A DNA stretch of 64,000 bases from Drosophila miranda (taxonomy: Eukaryota; Arthropoda; Insecta; Diptera; Drosophilidae). Shown here piece after piece: positions 20,709 through 34,261 of this stretch. The notes under the pieces are model-generated. The model was not told the origin of the DNA and made no database searches. It was given only the letters and a program-made list of their open reading frames with translations. How positions within the stretch are numbered: position 1 is the stretch's first letter; every line of letters starts with the position of its first letter. A program made the position numbers and the translations under genes. The stretch is from NCBI RefSeq assembly GCF_003369915.1, contig NC_046673.1, positions 11,330,001 through 11,394,000 of the forward strand. The letters are read 5' to 3'.

Positions 20709-23700
20709 CCAGGAAAAAGAATAAATGAAAAGTGTGTGAGAACGGCAAAGGGAAAATGTGGTGAGAACGGAATTTATGACCACGAGCCTTCAAAGGGCCA
20801 AGTTGCCTAAATGTTTTTTCTTTCCCCTGCAGCAGCAGCAGTAGCAGCAGCCGCAATCCCAATCCCATTTCCATTCCCACCGCCTTGCGCCTTGTAAAAC
20901 GAGGCCAAAACAAATTGGAGACGAGGAGTCCCCTTAATTCGCAGTCAAAGCCAAAAAGCCACTTGGAAAACTGTTTGCGAGAGCAAAGCGGCATTTTCTT
21001 TCATTTGTTACGTTTTAAATTTTCATGCGCTGCGAGTGTCGGCAATTACGAAGGCCTAAACTTAACAGATGAAGATACATATGGATGTACCCGTATACAT
21101 ACATATTTATGTACATATATGTTTAGTGTGTAGGGCTCCCAATAATATCGTCATCATCAAGTGCCACGCCCACAGCCCCTACGTTTTTTTTGGCGGTGGG
21201 GAAAGCGTGTCCAGACAGCTTGCTGTGGAGGAAGGTGCAGGGCATCTCTGATTTATGCAGGCCATAAAATAGCTTGGCGTGAAAAAACGGAGAAAGTCGT
21301 GGGAGGCGGAGTACTGGTGCCGCCGTGGCAGGAGAAAGGGGATGTGCCGAAGCCGAAGCCGGAGCAGGCTTAGCCCCCGAACTGAAAGGAGATCAACGTG
21401 TTTCGGGGTGCAGTCAGGGGTTGTCGGCTCCAGGATGCCTGTCAAGTCGCAGCGAATGCAGCGCGAGATGTAGCGGTTCTGGGGCTGGAAAACCAAGTCC
21501 GTTGCGGAACTAGTTCCATTGGTGCACTAAAGAATGGTTCATTGGAGGTTCCAGTGGTTCCTGATACGTCGGAGTGCTTTCGGTAAGTGACTGCCATTGA
21601 CTTCCCTTGTAAATGACCCCCAAGTTAGGACAGCAATCCAGCGTATCTCTTGGTTGCTCTTTCCAACGATGTATCATAGCAATTCCCCACAATTCTGCAT
21701 ACAAAACCGAATTTACACACTTCCAGAACATTGCTGTTGGATTTCAATTAGGATTAAAACACAATACTAGGTGCCGCACAATTTCAAATCGAAATCCGAT
21801 TCCGTTCCGTAGCTGCAGCCTGCAGCCTGCAGCCCTGGACCAAGGATGGTCACGTAGCTAAAATCGAGTCTCAGGAGAGCGCAATCCGGAGGCGTTCGTT
21901 CACGTTCATGTTGGTTGGCAGGCAGCATTATAATGCATTTTTTTTCTCCTCTTTTTGCCACTCTGGTCCCTTGCTCTCATTATGTGCTTGCCTTGTAACC
22001 CTGACACCGGACTGACTGTCTGAATAGGCAACAGGCAAGCGGCATGTGAAAGTCGGTAGTCGGTAGTCGGTTGTCGGTTGGCTGAGAGGATTGGTAAGGT
22101 CTCGTGCGATTTTTCCTTGGCCGCACATGCCTGACTGCACTTCAATCAAAATCAAATATTACACCCGGACTATGGATCAAGGAGCATGCATATAGGACTC
22201 GTGCAAATGTGCATTTTCTTCTGCCGCTGGCTTTTGTTGTGGACCAGCACCAGACCCAGACCCAGACCTAGACCCAGACCAGGCAGACCTGGCTATGGCT
22301 TGATTACGCACGTTTATTACTGAAGATATAACACGAATCGGAATGGGAATAGCAACAGGAACACGAACGGGAAGAGCAATAGGAATCATCATCAGTATGC
22401 GTTGTATGGCCTCAAGGTGTACAACATGATTACTTGCAAATCACGAGAATGTGAATGGGCCACACACACTTACAAACGCAGGAGTGTACGATGAGAGGGG
22501 GGACAGGTATCTAGACGAGCTGCATTGCATTATGATATTTTCGATTAGGGATGATAATTCAGAAAGAGTCTTGGCCGGAATGGCTATGATTACGTGGATT
22601 GTACGAGTGTTTGATGGTTGCTGTTTGCTGGTTGTGTTGATAGGCCAGGGGCGGGTGCAACAAGTTAGTTGTTTGGTTGCACGAGAATGGCTGTCTGTAT
22701 TATTTATTTCTAATTAAAATTTGAACCGGTCGCGCCGTTTGTTCATGAATATTAATTTGGTTTTTAAGGCCGCCAACAATGGAAAACTAAACATGAATTA
22801 CAACTAAATATTTATAACTCATTTTCTCACACACACACACAACCACACATATGTAAATAATTGACCAAAAACACCAACACGAAGAGTTAAGTAAAATTTA
22901 AACTGGTATGTGTGTGTGTGGCGCGTGAAAATACACAAAATTAACTTGTATTTAAAATTTAATTAAAACTTTTGCTGTTATTTACATGTACCGCTGCGGC
23001 ATAGTCACACCTCCCGCTACCAGCACAACCCCACCCCCTCCGCACCACCACCGCCATGGCCACTCCATCCGACCGCTCTTTTCAATGGCTTCAATAGCAG
23101 AGGGTCCTAAAAAGTAGGCAACTCTTTTTGTATATCAGTTGTGCTACTGCCACTGTCGCCCCGCTGCACCCGCTGTGCGTAGTGGCAGGAGGCAACAGCT
23201 AAAACTTTGCCAAAATCCATAATGCATTACATACGCCCGGCCCTGAGCAATGGTTCTGCATAAATATATACGAGTGTATCCGTACACGAGTATAATTGAA
23301 ATATCGCGAACAGTTTTTGGTTTATCGCATCGGGAACAACAATACAGCAAAACAACAAAAATAGTTAAACCAGGGTCCCGGCCAGTGGCATGGGGCGGGC
23401 ACTCGGCCATGGCTAACTGGTTGTTGCGGTTACAACGTTTAGCATAATTAGTCCTTCTGACCGCATTTCGTAAAATGCGGTTCAGGCCTTAATTTTACGC
23501 CCAGCTCCAGGAATCACACTCACCCCATGCGCAGCATCCACATAAACAATGGCCGCCCAATCGGCGGCAGTTGAAAAAACGCAGTTAAGTGTGGGTGTCA
23601 TGGAGAACGCTGGCCATCACTCATACACAAATATTATGGGTGCAAAAATCGCGCATTCACGATAGAGCAGAACAGAAGGGGCACTATAGTTAGGGATCGT

Positions 23701-24182
23701 GTTCTTAGACTATCAGTCAGACAGCTTTAGTGCATACATCGCTTTAAAAAAGTTTATCTGGTGCCCAGTGACTAACTTTGTGCTAATGACTGGGTGCTAA
23801 TGAACACTTGTTATATTGAGAAGGATTCTGTGGGTATTCTGCTGATCCCCACACTTTTTTTTTGCTAATTCGTACGCCACTTGCTCCCCGGCAGCTACAA
23901 ACTTCGGGCCAACCACTCGACTGACCACCGGCCGACATGACCCTCATCCTGCTAGTCCCTCCCTGCGCTGAATGCGGGGACCAATTTCAATTTATGGTAA
24001 ATTAATTTGTAATTAATTTTTATGCGAAACGAAACGACTGAATTCCTATTACCTTATGGCAGGGGTGGGCGGAGCGTATCGGACAAGAGCAACAATTCCA
24101 TTTGTGTTTTTATTTCCATTTTACGCTAGTTTAGTTTCAATTGCGTCCAATTAAACATGCGGCCAGTGGCCCACAACCACAA

Positions 24183-24208
24183 CCACCACCACCACCACCA
24201 CCACCACC
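24183..24208. repeat. (ACC)n microsatellite
   Basis: Eight or more ACC units, followed by a degenerate CATTCC-type hexamer region at 24,309-24,376. Confidence 0.85.
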
Positions 24209-25000
24209 CCAATCCACACCAACTAAACCCACTGTTTCCGATTGCCTGGTAACATTCAACATCAAATTTTACATCCCCTCTAGCCCCCACCATGCAGCCA
24301 AGCGACCTCATCTCCATCTCCATTCCGATTTAGATTGCCATTGCCATTCCCATTCCCATTCCTATTTCCATTGCCCTCCACAGTCGCACTCGCATGGAAA
24401 TCCTGAGCTGTGTGAATCCTCTGCGTGTTGCACGCGTTTTGTGTTTTTCGGAAATTGAAATTGCATATTTAAACAGGCCCATTCCCACTGTGTCCGTGCG
24501 CCCCACTGTGCCGTCATCGTGGCAGCAAACGGAAATAAAATCATTTCTTCGTTGTTGCCACATTTCTAAACACTTGACTGCGTAACGCACCCGCTGTTAT
24601 AATTATTATTGCGCCCTGGCCGAGAGCCTGAACTTCCAATTAATGCTCGGCTCGAATGCATTTTGAACTTTTGTTCACCCCTCAGCCAATCCCAAAGGCT
24701 TTGTGCTATGGAAGGATTTATTTCGATGAGCAGATCAACAGAGTATTGCAATGGATGTGCTTGAAATACCCTGCAAGTACTGCCTGAGTTCCAGAAGCCA
24801 TACTTCAAATTTCAAAGGTATCTCCAGGACATCTTTGTGCCCCAAACTCTCATCCTTCGCTCGTCGCTTGCTAAGAATTTCAAATTCCATTGGCACTGAA
24901 TGCTCCTGTGATTAGGTGAAACCGGATATTGAAACAGAACCAGAACCAGGACAAGACGCAGAGGGCAGTTTGATTAGCTTTAAGGAAGTGGAAACCAGAT

Positions 25001-27746
25001 ACTTACCCAACAATAACACAGCACCCCCTTTAGTCAGAAATGAAAAGATTCAGTGTGTTTTCGGTTTTTCTTTTTCTCATATAATACTTTTCGTTTTTCA
25101 TTTATTAGTTTTGCATTCTTCAGTTTCGTTTTTGGGGGAAACATTCCGTTTCGTATCTGTTTCGTTTTGCTTCTCTCAAGCCTTTCCCAATTGTTATTTT
25201 CCTGCACTATGCTTGCTAATTCTTGCATTTATAGTTACACATATGTATGTATATATATATATGGTTTGTATAGTTTATATATATATACTATATAGTTCTG
25301 CATTTTGTTACGGCAACACAATAGTAACTTACAGTCGTAGCAAAGTGTTTCCGAGTTGAGGAATTTGTTTCTCTGTTTCGTTCTCTGTTTTAGCTTTTAT
25401 ACAAATAGTTAATGTTCTACACATAATTGGGGATTGGGAATTGGGGATTGGAGCCTAGTAAGATAGTTACTTAGTTGGTTTTGCTTGGCTGGCCCAAAGG
25501 AAATACAATAATTGCACATTAATTGTCTGCTCGACAGCTGCGAATGTGGGAATTGAACGGATCCGATACACGATATTTACTCCTTTATATATACGTATAC
25601 ATAAATACTATATATCGTCGTGTCTTTATATATTACAAACTCAGGTCGTGCTAACTGCTAAACGCTATTCAGTAACTTAGGTTCTACACTAGCCGTAATA
25701 CTTGTCTCTACAGCACTTTGCAACAACGTTGTTTGCCCAAAATTTTTGCACACTCAGACGTTAAAAAAAAATTACCAAAAAAATTCATTTATTTTATTTG
25801 TTTCGTTATTCGCATCTACCTTTACTTGAATTTGATTTTTGTTAGCCACTCTGCTAGTTAATCCATTAGTTAGTTTAGTTAGTTACATAGTTCTAATGCT
25901 TGCATTCTAGAATTAGTTATGTTTTGTAGCCCATTCGCTTTGTGTATACTCCATGACTAGATATATGTATGTATGTATGTGTGTATGGGGGTGTGAAGGA
26001 GAGAGATGTCCTGCCAGATCATCGTCAAAGCCGTTTATACTGGGTGTTTGTAAATGCTTTTGGTAGGGAGTTTGTTGTTTTTTTTTTGTTCGTGTTTTGT
26101 GTGGGAGGGAAAGCGGTCTATAGACTTATAGTGGCTGCTGGCTTACATATCGTAGTTATATATATATATATATATATAGCTATCATATATGGTGTGTGAA
26201 CGATGTGGCCATCCTAACCGAATTTCCCTTTCAACTTCCTGGCTGCATTGCATTTAGTTTCCTTAGTTCTCCGTCATCCATGTCTGTATAACACATACTA
26301 CATATGTATATATTATAGATATATATATATGTATATATATAGAGAGAGAGTTGTATATAGGCATTTATATTTATATATATGTTTGCCTGTGAGTATATAT
26401 ATACCTTTGCTATTTTTATATTTATATGAATATTTACTTTTGTTAATTTCTGTTGCCATTTGTTATACTTTCTCTCCATTCGTTTTTCTCTTTCGTTTTC
26501 GTTTTCGATTTGTTTGTTAGTTATTGTCCACCCATCCAGTTTACGGAAATTCTCCTATTTTGTTCATTTTTATATATTGTTTCTCTTATTTGTTACTTGT
26601 TGTTGTAGCCGTTGTTGCATACCATAACAAAAGATGTGTAATACAACACAATTGTAAGTCGCAAATAATTATTGCATTCAGAAATGCATTGAATCGAAAA
26701 TATTCAAATGAGCTCGGATTAAATCTAAGCCTTTAAGCCTGAACCGAATCGAAAAACTAAGCAAAGGTACCACCTAACAGATCAACCAAATCAATGGTCC
26801 AAAGTTTGCTTAATTTCCCTCAAGCATCGAGAATTTAATTTTTCTATTACAGGAGATATCACTTTTCTTTGGAGGACTTTGGAGGAATTTTAATCCTGGA
26901 TTCCTCTGCATTAAAGGAATATGAATTTTTACAGCATAATACCCACCGCAATTCTCATTAAATTCCTGCCTGGACAATAATTGATTCACGACTTACGCAC
27001 AAAACTATGAAATCAAAATATTCTGCATATTTTCTGTGCGTTTGTGTGTGGCTTGTTTTGTTTTATGTGGCATTAGGATTTTGCGTTAAAATTCCTCTAT
27101 TTTTTTTCCTGTTTTGCATGCAACAATTTCGTACCTGATACTTGCAGAATTCAAGGGATATATTCTAATCTTGCTAATGTATGGGGAAAGAAACAGAAAA
27201 ACACAAAAAAAAGTTTTGAAAGGCTTTAGAGTAGTAGATCATTTAGGTTCTGGAAGCCAAAGTCAACTTTTCGCCATTGCAAAGAAATGCATGCCATCTG
27301 TTTACCCTTTGAGAACCCAAGTACCGGGTATTACATAGTCGAGGCACTTAATTGTAGCGTTCTTACGAGTAGTTGTTATTTTTGCTGCAAGCATTTGTTA
27401 CCTAAATTCATGTTTAATGTTGTTGCTACTGCTGTGGCGGCGGCTGTTTTGCTATTAATAATAATGCAATAAATAATATACATTTTCGTGCTGTTGCTGT
27501 TGCTTTTGTTGTGGGAATATTGCAGGCCAAACGAATCCCGAGTTCGTGTTAAAAACATGAATATGAAAATTGAATGCGACATAAAAACTGCAAAGTGACC
27601 CGCTGACCGCCTCGGTCACTGGCTGCAGTCGGAGCCCTTCCTGCTGTCAATATAGTTGCCATTGCTGTAGCATTATTCACCACATATAATATTAATAATA
27701 ATAGCAACGATATTAATTGCTTTTCGCAGTCTTCCACGTACGGTTG
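25001..27746 (-). other. A/T-rich region 3' of the CARP-like gene; possible long 3' UTR
   Basis: Directly downstream, on the minus strand, of the stop codon of the carbonic anhydrase-related gene. It is very A/T-rich with TATA-type runs (26,157-26,178; 26,300-26,400). A minus-strand ATTAAA lies at about 27,413-27,418 and AATAAA-type sites near 25,786-25,797, so the transcript end could be close or some 2 kb away. No coding frame is supported. Confidence 0.35.
26157..26178. repeat. (TA)11 microsatellite
   Basis: Uninterrupted TA run inside a wider A/T-rich region. Confidence 0.9.
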
Positions 27747-27833
27747 TCAACGTATCAAGAGTCCCGTGTCTGGTGACCAGCGATTCGCCCGATAATACAT
27801 ATCCTTATACATCGAGGGGCAAGCATATTGATT
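27747..27833 (-). CDS. CARP-like gene, last coding exon
   Basis: The acceptor TTCTCTGACAG precedes 28 codons and a TGA at 27,747-27,749. The peptide contains CPSMYKDMYYRANRW, matching the CP...Y C-terminal tail of CA10-like proteins. Phase 0 joins the preceding exon. Confidence 0.85.
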   Translation of the reverse strand, partial: NQYACPSMYKDMYYRANRWSPDTGLLIR

Positions 27834-30800
27834 CTGTCAGAGAAAATACAACATTTAAGTGGAGGGGGTGGACAAAGAGGAGGAGGCTTGGAATATAGTA
27901 CATACGTACATACATACGTAGTGGTAGAATCGCACTCACCTTGTTCCGCTTAAAATCTATGTTCGTTCTTACGGTTCTATGATGTAAACTTTGCACGGGT
28001 CGCGCATTATTACCTAGTGGAGCTTTTGGAGTACTCTCGGAGCCTTGCATCAGTCGTCGGAGTTGGTATAACTGCAAGATATTTATGAGTTTGTATATCG
28101 TTTCGGCCGTCAGAATATCGCATTACTGTACAATCCCCTCATTCTCTCTCGCATCGCACAGGCAACTTAACAAATGACAATATATTTTAATGGTTTTTCT
28201 GCGGGTTTTTCGCGGCCAATGTCATTTCCCACTAATTAAAGTTGAATGAAGTGTCAAATGCTTTGCACAATTTGTCAACCGATATTCGGATAATTATGTT
28301 TGACAACTCTATACGAATTTGTATATCAGCAGGCTAACATTCATAGTTTTTATAGAAAGCTTTTGGTTGTTTGTAGGGGCTATTCTGTAAGCAAGCTGAA
28401 AACAGATTTGTGATGAACACTTCTAACCCTCCTGGAACCTTAAGGTTAACCCTAACGTTAAACTTTATTTCCAACTTCACGATTCTCCCCTCTCCACGAT
28501 TTCTCTTCAGATTATTAAAATACCCCTAAAGGTCCAAGCAGTTTAACTCTCCATTTCGGCCATGGAATTCCCATCGTCAAGTTCATAAAAATCACTCTTT
28601 AGTCGACCGTTGACTTGTTTGCATTTCATTTGATTCCTATTTTGTTCACTCTTTTCGATGCGCTTTTTTTCGACCTTTCCACAGCCCTTGCCACGCCCTA
28701 TAATCCCACCATTACACATGAATTTATGCAAATTGATTAAACTAACCAAATATTGTTTTTTAATTATGCACAGAGCGGCATATTGACCGCACTGAAACCG
28801 CGATCTGACCAATGCCCAAATTGATGAGCAATTTTATAATTGCATTTATGCGATTTCATTGTACTTCCAATCATTATAAAAAAAAACATGAGACGGACAG
28901 ACAGAGAGAGATAGACGGAGAGGTGGATAAAAAAATCGATTGCACATAAATAAACCAACAATAACAATCATCTCTAATTGCAATTGAATACACACACAAA
29001 ATGCATTTAATTATTTGCGGTGTTCGACCTAAAGAATTGACTGGCACACCATGAAAAAAGGATTTTTTTTATGATCCATTGCATGATTTTTGTTGGTTTA
29101 ACGCAAACTATACCGCAATAGATCAATTTTGCATGTTTAAGCATATAAATTTTGAATGTTTTAATATTTTAGTTACATAACAAACCCACATACATTTTAG
29201 GGCAATATCCATGCGATATTTAAAATATTCAAATGATATTTCATTAAGCAAAATTTACATGTCGTTTGCATGGGCTTGGATTTAGCGGGATATAGGCGGT
29301 TTTCGAACTCACCTCTTGTTTGGTGATATAGATGGGTTTATTAACTATGATCCAGACGGTGCTCTCCCAGCAGCCGGGATGGGTTGTGGAGCCCTCGTAG
29401 GTGATGTAGTGATCCGTGTTTGGCAGCAGCGACCTCACCGATATGTGCCGGATGGGCGTCGAGAAGCCTATTGGAAGGAAGGAGCAGGATGGATCGGTTC
29501 TGTGATTGCATAAAACATGAGAAATGCAAAGTTCAAGGTGCAGCCCAAAAAGAAGGACTCGGCTGGTGTAGAGAAAGCTTGAGCTATTTATGCGCATATC
29601 GCAAAAAAATATGAAAACACGTCTTCAACTTCGGCATGCCAAAGTCGAATGAATAATTCAGACACGGGCACCCACCCCACCAACACTTGCAACATCCTGG
29701 CTCATTCCCGACCCAATCTTCACCCAGTCCACGACCTACTCCCGACCCATTCTCGAGCTAATCCGACTCGCCCTGACCCCACATGACCACTTCAACGTCA
29801 GCGCACGGCTTTATTCATACAAATCATTTTGCCAGCCGGAAATGAAGCAAGTCGCGGCTTGTAAGGCCGCAATGTAGCACAACTCAATGTCTGGCAATCG
29901 CCGAGGTGGAGTCGGTGTCGGTGTCGGTGTCGAATGGGTACGAGTATGAGTGTGGGCCACTGCGGGGGGCTGTGACTGGGACTAGAACTGGGCTGGGAAA
30001 TTGGAGGGATGAGTATTTGCATCAGAAGTGTTAGTTTTACTTTCCCTTGAGCATAGACGAGTACTGTGGCTGCACGGTAGATGTGCTGGGTGCCGTTTGG
30101 AAAGTAGCATACCGAATTGTATGAGGAGATTATGTGCGAGGAGATTGATTGAAATTTTCTAGAAAACGATTTCAATAGAAACTTTCTCTCAAAATGTATT
30201 TGCATTCTCTTTCTTACGTGTCTATTCATAAGTATCTAAATGATTGCTCGTCAATGTAGCTCTGATTATATCCTTGTCTAGGTGTATAGAATTTTAATAG
30301 CCCTTCTAGAATAGACATCAATATTTCTCTTTTCATCTATATATCTTTGCTTTGTTCCTTTTCCTGTGAATATAAGAAAATACGTTGCCTAACTTTTAAT
30401 CTATACCACTATTGGTCACTCCTATAACCCGTCTTTCTGCCTGTTACTGTTGGATATATCTATCCATATGTATGCTTTTACCTATCTATATCTTTTCCCT
30501 ACCATTTCTCTCATCCACCGTCAGTGCCATAGAGTGTCTACAATTTGTTCAACCTTCAACTATGCAGCAAGCAATTTCTTGTTATTTTTTTCTGGAGCTG
30601 CTGTTTCTGTTGTTGTTGTTGGAGAGTGGCCTGGCATATTTCTTGGTTTTGGTTGCTGCTTGGCTTCTCTGGTATTTTACAAATTAAGGCTGGGGCTGGA
30701 CTGCCATAAAGTTGTACGACCTGTAAAAAGGCTATTAAACTGGCCAAGAAACTGCCAACGAGACGTGCAATGAAGTTGTGGGGCCGTCCAGCCGGTAAGG

Positions 30801-33800
30801 GGGAATTATTAAGTGTCGGTTTAGTGTAATTCGAGGTTTCATTTTCGTCACTTTGTGCAGGGCAGTCTCAATTTCGTACCCCCGCCAGGAGTCATTTTTT
30901 ATGGCTCGCCTGGACATAATTATGGCCTCGCCTGCAGTTGTTGTTGCAATGACATCATAAAAGAGGCAGGGTAGGTCAGGGAAGGGGAATGGTATTCGCA
31001 AAAGAGACGGAGAGACAGAGAGAGCAGAAAAGGAAGCCAACGGCAGAGCATTGCAACGATATTAACGTTGCAACATTTCCGGGGGCATTTTGCGTGAACG
31101 GAAATGAAGGCAAGGAAAAGGTTATGCAAGGTAATGTAAGCTAGAGATGGCAAACATCACGATTTTTATTTGCCGACCAGATATCTAGTGCAATATTATG
31201 TGAAAAATGCCCATAAAATGGACCAGACAAAGATATATGTATGTATGTATCCGTTGACATATTTAATTGCATGCGTTATTATCAATATGTCATCCGATAT
31301 CCGGTTTTTATATCGATGAGTCGGTGGACCAAGATTAGGTGAGAGTAATGCCATATCTAAACTAGGGTGAGTTATTAAGTTTTAGGCGAAACTCAACCCC
31401 TAGCATTAGGGCCTAGTGATGGCAAAAAGTTGAGTTCTGTCCGCCTATCGTATGAAGTTAGCAGAACGAAAATCAAAGAAGACGCGCATAAATTATTGCT
31501 GAGGGAACAGGAGCAAATATACATATAAACCTTAAACAAAAATACTTTAAAACACGAACTCTGAGCTATTTAGTTAGCTCAACTATCGATAGGTAACTCT
31601 ACTCAGTGTACGTAGCCAGTCAGTGGTACACTCACCTCGATAGAGCACCTTGTTGAAGGTGCTCGTGATGATGCGCAGTTCCGGATTGGGCGTCTCACCA
31701 ATCTGCACCATAAGCGACAGTCCCACAATACCCTGCGATTTATGCTGGGCCTCGGACATGTTGTGGTATAGCTCCTTGTTGAAGCCATAGATTTGAATCT
31801 GCAAGGAAAAAGCCAGAATAATTCGTGGTACCTCTGTATCTGTATCTAAACCAGAAACTCACCTCGCCGGGAAAACTGTAGCCTTGGATGAAGTGCTCGG
31901 AGCCGCGAGTGTTATCCACGCCGTAATGGATGTAGATCTCCTCGAACTGATAGCGATAGGCCAGAGGGCCGCCGGATATGTTCACATGCTGCTTGGTGTC
32001 CTTGTCGACGCGAAAGACGAGCGACTGGCCCGTATTGTGCAGAGTGCCAGAAACCTGTTGACCGATTTAAGGCTGGTGAGAATGCCCAATATGGGAAATA
32101 TGCATATGACATGCATATGTATATACACACCTTGTGCTTGTCGATGTGAAGCGGTCGGAGGTAGGGATCGAACAGCAGCTTGTCAGGCACCACATCGATT
32201 GGCGATTGGCGCCGTCCTTTGTTGCACATATTCCACTGTGGATTGATAAGGCCCCAGAAGCTTGGTCCTGCCAGACGAATCAACGAATGAGAGTCGTGTG
32301 CGACATACACAGATACACAAAGGAGTACAGTATGCATCAGTTATTGTCCCTACACCCAGTCGCCCTCTTTCGATCCACTCTTTTCTGTCAATCGACCAAA
32401 TGGAAAACGTGTCTTCGCCTCCTTCCCAATGCAAACAGTAGCGGCCGTGGCAGTGGCAGCTCCAACAGCAACGTCGATGACAATTTCAAATGCCAAATGA
32501 AATTTCATAAGCTTCGAGGATGAAACTCCCATCCTGCACCGCCTCCCAATGCACCCACTGCAGCCCATTTTAAATGGCAATTAAATGCACTGAAATTGGG
32601 TGCGGGTTTTCCGGGGTGTCCCCAAAAGTTCAATGCCTGATGTGATATGACGGGCTAAAAGCTGTCGAAACTTTTCAAAACAATGCTCGGTTTTTGGGGA
32701 GAACCATCACCATGGTCAGCGGGTAACCTAGTAGGTGTAGTAGGGGATGGCAGTGGATGGTAGTGGTGGTCTATGGGAATTAGACCTTTGTGCCTCATAG
32801 AAAATTTAATATTTTCTATACCAGGCGAACACCACACAAATAAATTGAAGCAAACAAATGGTGCGGGAGCAGTTGCTGGTAGTCGACTAGTTGACTATTC
32901 TATCTCTTTGGATATCAACGATTAAAAATAGTATTTGTGGGAATAGCCGAACAGAATTTCATGGAATATTCATTAGTAATTGGAAGACTTTTTTGAAAGC
33001 CGTGAAAAATCTTTAAGGAAGGATAAATTATATTTATTATATACTAGTACATATTTTTCGTTTTAGTTAAGTGAGATATACGGGCCGAAACCGGCCCAAC
33101 CCAACCTAACCTAGTCTTAGTGAGATATAAGGAAGATATCTGAAACACATATCTTTGATTTCCTGAAAAGAAGAATCTTCAAACAAAAATATCTGAATTA
33201 GATTCTAAGCGAGACTTTTTCTGAAATATGATTTGTGATCATTTTCTCCCAGAATCAGAATGTCCTAGAGTTGAGTGCAATGGTGTGTCCTTGATCGTTA
33301 TTAAGCTAATGGAACCCATCCGAGTTTTTGGGGACAGCATTTGATGGGCATTCTGGATGTGAATTTCGTTCACTGCAATTCGGTTTCGAGGTTTTCGATC
33401 CCTGTGTAGCTGTGTGCGTGCGTGCGTGTGTGTGGGTGTATCAGTATCTGTGTGAGCCAGTCCGCGCGTGGCTTTGTTATTGTGTGTGTTTCTGCTTGGA
33501 TGACACGCGACACACGATGCCCGAGCGATGGAGGCAATAAATGCCAAAGTTTAAAAAGTGTTTCACGATGATGCAGTTGACCCACCTCCTGACACCGCCC
33601 CAGACATACCCCCTAGGTCTCTGCCACCCCGCACTTGTCGCTTTTGTGGCCTGTCCCGGCCGCTGTTCATTTTGTGTGTTTGCATTCATTTGTTGCTGAT
33701 GCTCCTGCTTCTGTTGCTGTTGCAGTTGCATGTTGCCTGTTTCTCTCTTTTTTTGCTGCTGTTGATGTTGCATAAATAAAACTGCAACTGAGGCCCTGCC

Positions 33801-34261
33801 AGGGTGCAGGTTCGTGGAGCATTCGTGAGTGGGCAGACCATTCAGACAGTGACATGCAACAATTACAACTGCAACAACATCCTGCACTCATCTGATCTGG
33901 GATGTTTGCTTGCCTGCGTCTCTTTTTTTTTTTCCTGCCGAACGATTTGAAATGTAATTAAATCAGTCGCAAACCCCGGTCGCAGAAAGGAGATGGAGAC
34001 ACGCTCTGAAAGGATTGCCAATTTATGTATGCAAACAAAGCATACGAGTATTCCGAATATTGCAATAGATCTTATTTTGAGTCGAAACGATCTGCGCTTT
34101 GATATTATGCGGGATCTGGATGTCTTTTTATGGTCAAACATTCCAGCAGACCCATGAATCACTATTTCCCCAAGAAGCTCCCATCAAATCCGAAATAATA
34201 TGTGACTTTACTTACCGGATATACCATCGTATGTCCACCATTCCTCCCAACTGGATAAAAC
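27747..34261 (-). CDS. Carbonic anhydrase-related protein (CA10/CA11-like, insect CARP), exons 2-8
   Basis: Seven exons on the minus strand join in phase through GT-AG introns: 34,216-34,261; 32,131-32,267; 31,863-32,054; 31,636-31,798; 29,313-29,467; 27,940-28,071; 27,747-27,833. Together they give about 304 residues covering a complete alpha-CA-type domain, from SSWEEWWTYDGISG and GPSFWGLINPQW to the C-terminal CPSMYKDMYYRAN. The catalytic zinc site is broken as in CA10/CA11: the first histidine position reads Y in IYIHYG, the second is kept, the third is Q in EIQIYGFN. Two cysteines (MCNKG, PGCWES) sit where secreted CAs form a disulfide. Vertebrate CA10/CA11 are secreted neurexin-binding proteins at synapses; a similar role here is inference. 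It corresponds to fly CARPA or CARPB, which I cannot tell apart. Confidence 0.9.
27940..28071 (-). CDS. CARP-like gene, exon 7
   Basis: 132 bases between acceptor CTTGCAG and donor GTGAGT. Encodes LRRLMQGSES and the family signature RPVQSLHHRTVRTNIDF near its end (CA10: RP.QPLN.R.IRTNI.F). Confidence 0.9.
28072..29312 (-). other. CARP-like gene intron 6
   Basis: A 1.24-kb intron with GT-AG ends. No repeat or nested gene recognised. Confidence 0.8.
29313..29467 (-). CDS. CARP-like gene, exon 6
   Basis: 155 bases between acceptor TTCCAATAG and donor GTGAGT, phase 1 to 0. Encodes the conserved YITYEGSTTHPGCWESTVW and IIVNKPIYIT segments of the CA fold. Confidence 0.92.
29468..31635 (-). other. 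CARP-like gene intron 5
   Basis: A 2.17-kb intron with no recognised gene or element. It contains A/T-rich and pyrimidine-rich stretches only. Confidence 0.8.
31636..31798 (-). CDS. CARP-like gene, exon 5
   Basis: 163 bases between acceptor TTCCTTGCAG and donor GTGAGT, phase 0 to 1. Starts IQIYGFN, where glutamine takes the place of the third zinc histidine, and continues GIVGLSLMVQIGE. Confidence 0.92.
31863..32054 (-). CDS. CARP-like gene, exon 4
   Basis: 192 bases between acceptor GGTCAACAG and donor GTGAGT, phase 0 at both ends. Encodes VSGTLHNTGQSLVFRVDKD, HVNISGGPLAYRY and IYIHYG with GSEHFIQG. The neighbouring introns are only 64 and 76 bases. Confidence 0.93.
32131..32267 (-). CDS. 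CARP-like gene, exon 3
   Basis: 137 bases between acceptor GTCTGGCAG and donor GTGTGT, phase 1 to 0. Encodes GPSFWGLINPQWNMC and GRRQSPIDV, the classic N-terminal CA signature, then LLFDPYLRPL. Confidence 0.93.
32268..34215 (-). other. CARP-like gene intron 2
   Basis: A 1.95-kb intron with GT-AG ends. It contains GT-rich and CTG-rich stretches; no nested gene recognised. Confidence 0.75.
34216..34261 (-). CDS. CARP-like gene, exon 2 (short)
   Basis: A 46-base exon, VLSSWEEWWTYDGISG, joining in phase to exon 3 through donor GTAAGT. The W-W-Y motif matches the WW.Y region before the CA domain in CA10/CA11. The acceptor reads CTTTCAGAG, so either of two adjacent AGs could be used. The second (exon start 34,261) gives phase 0, matching the candidate signal-peptide exon at 60,613; the first would add two bases and change the phase. 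Confidence 0.85.

Larger units (their letters stand above)
17046..25000. other. Non-coding stretch with simple repeats
   Basis: I see no supportable gene on either strand. It holds short CA runs (about 17,066-17,079), GAT repeats, GA runs, a CCAGA-type repeat near 22,250-22,285, ACC repeats and a degenerate CATTCC repeat at 24,309-24,376. The small open frames here have repeat-driven or random composition. Confidence 0.5.
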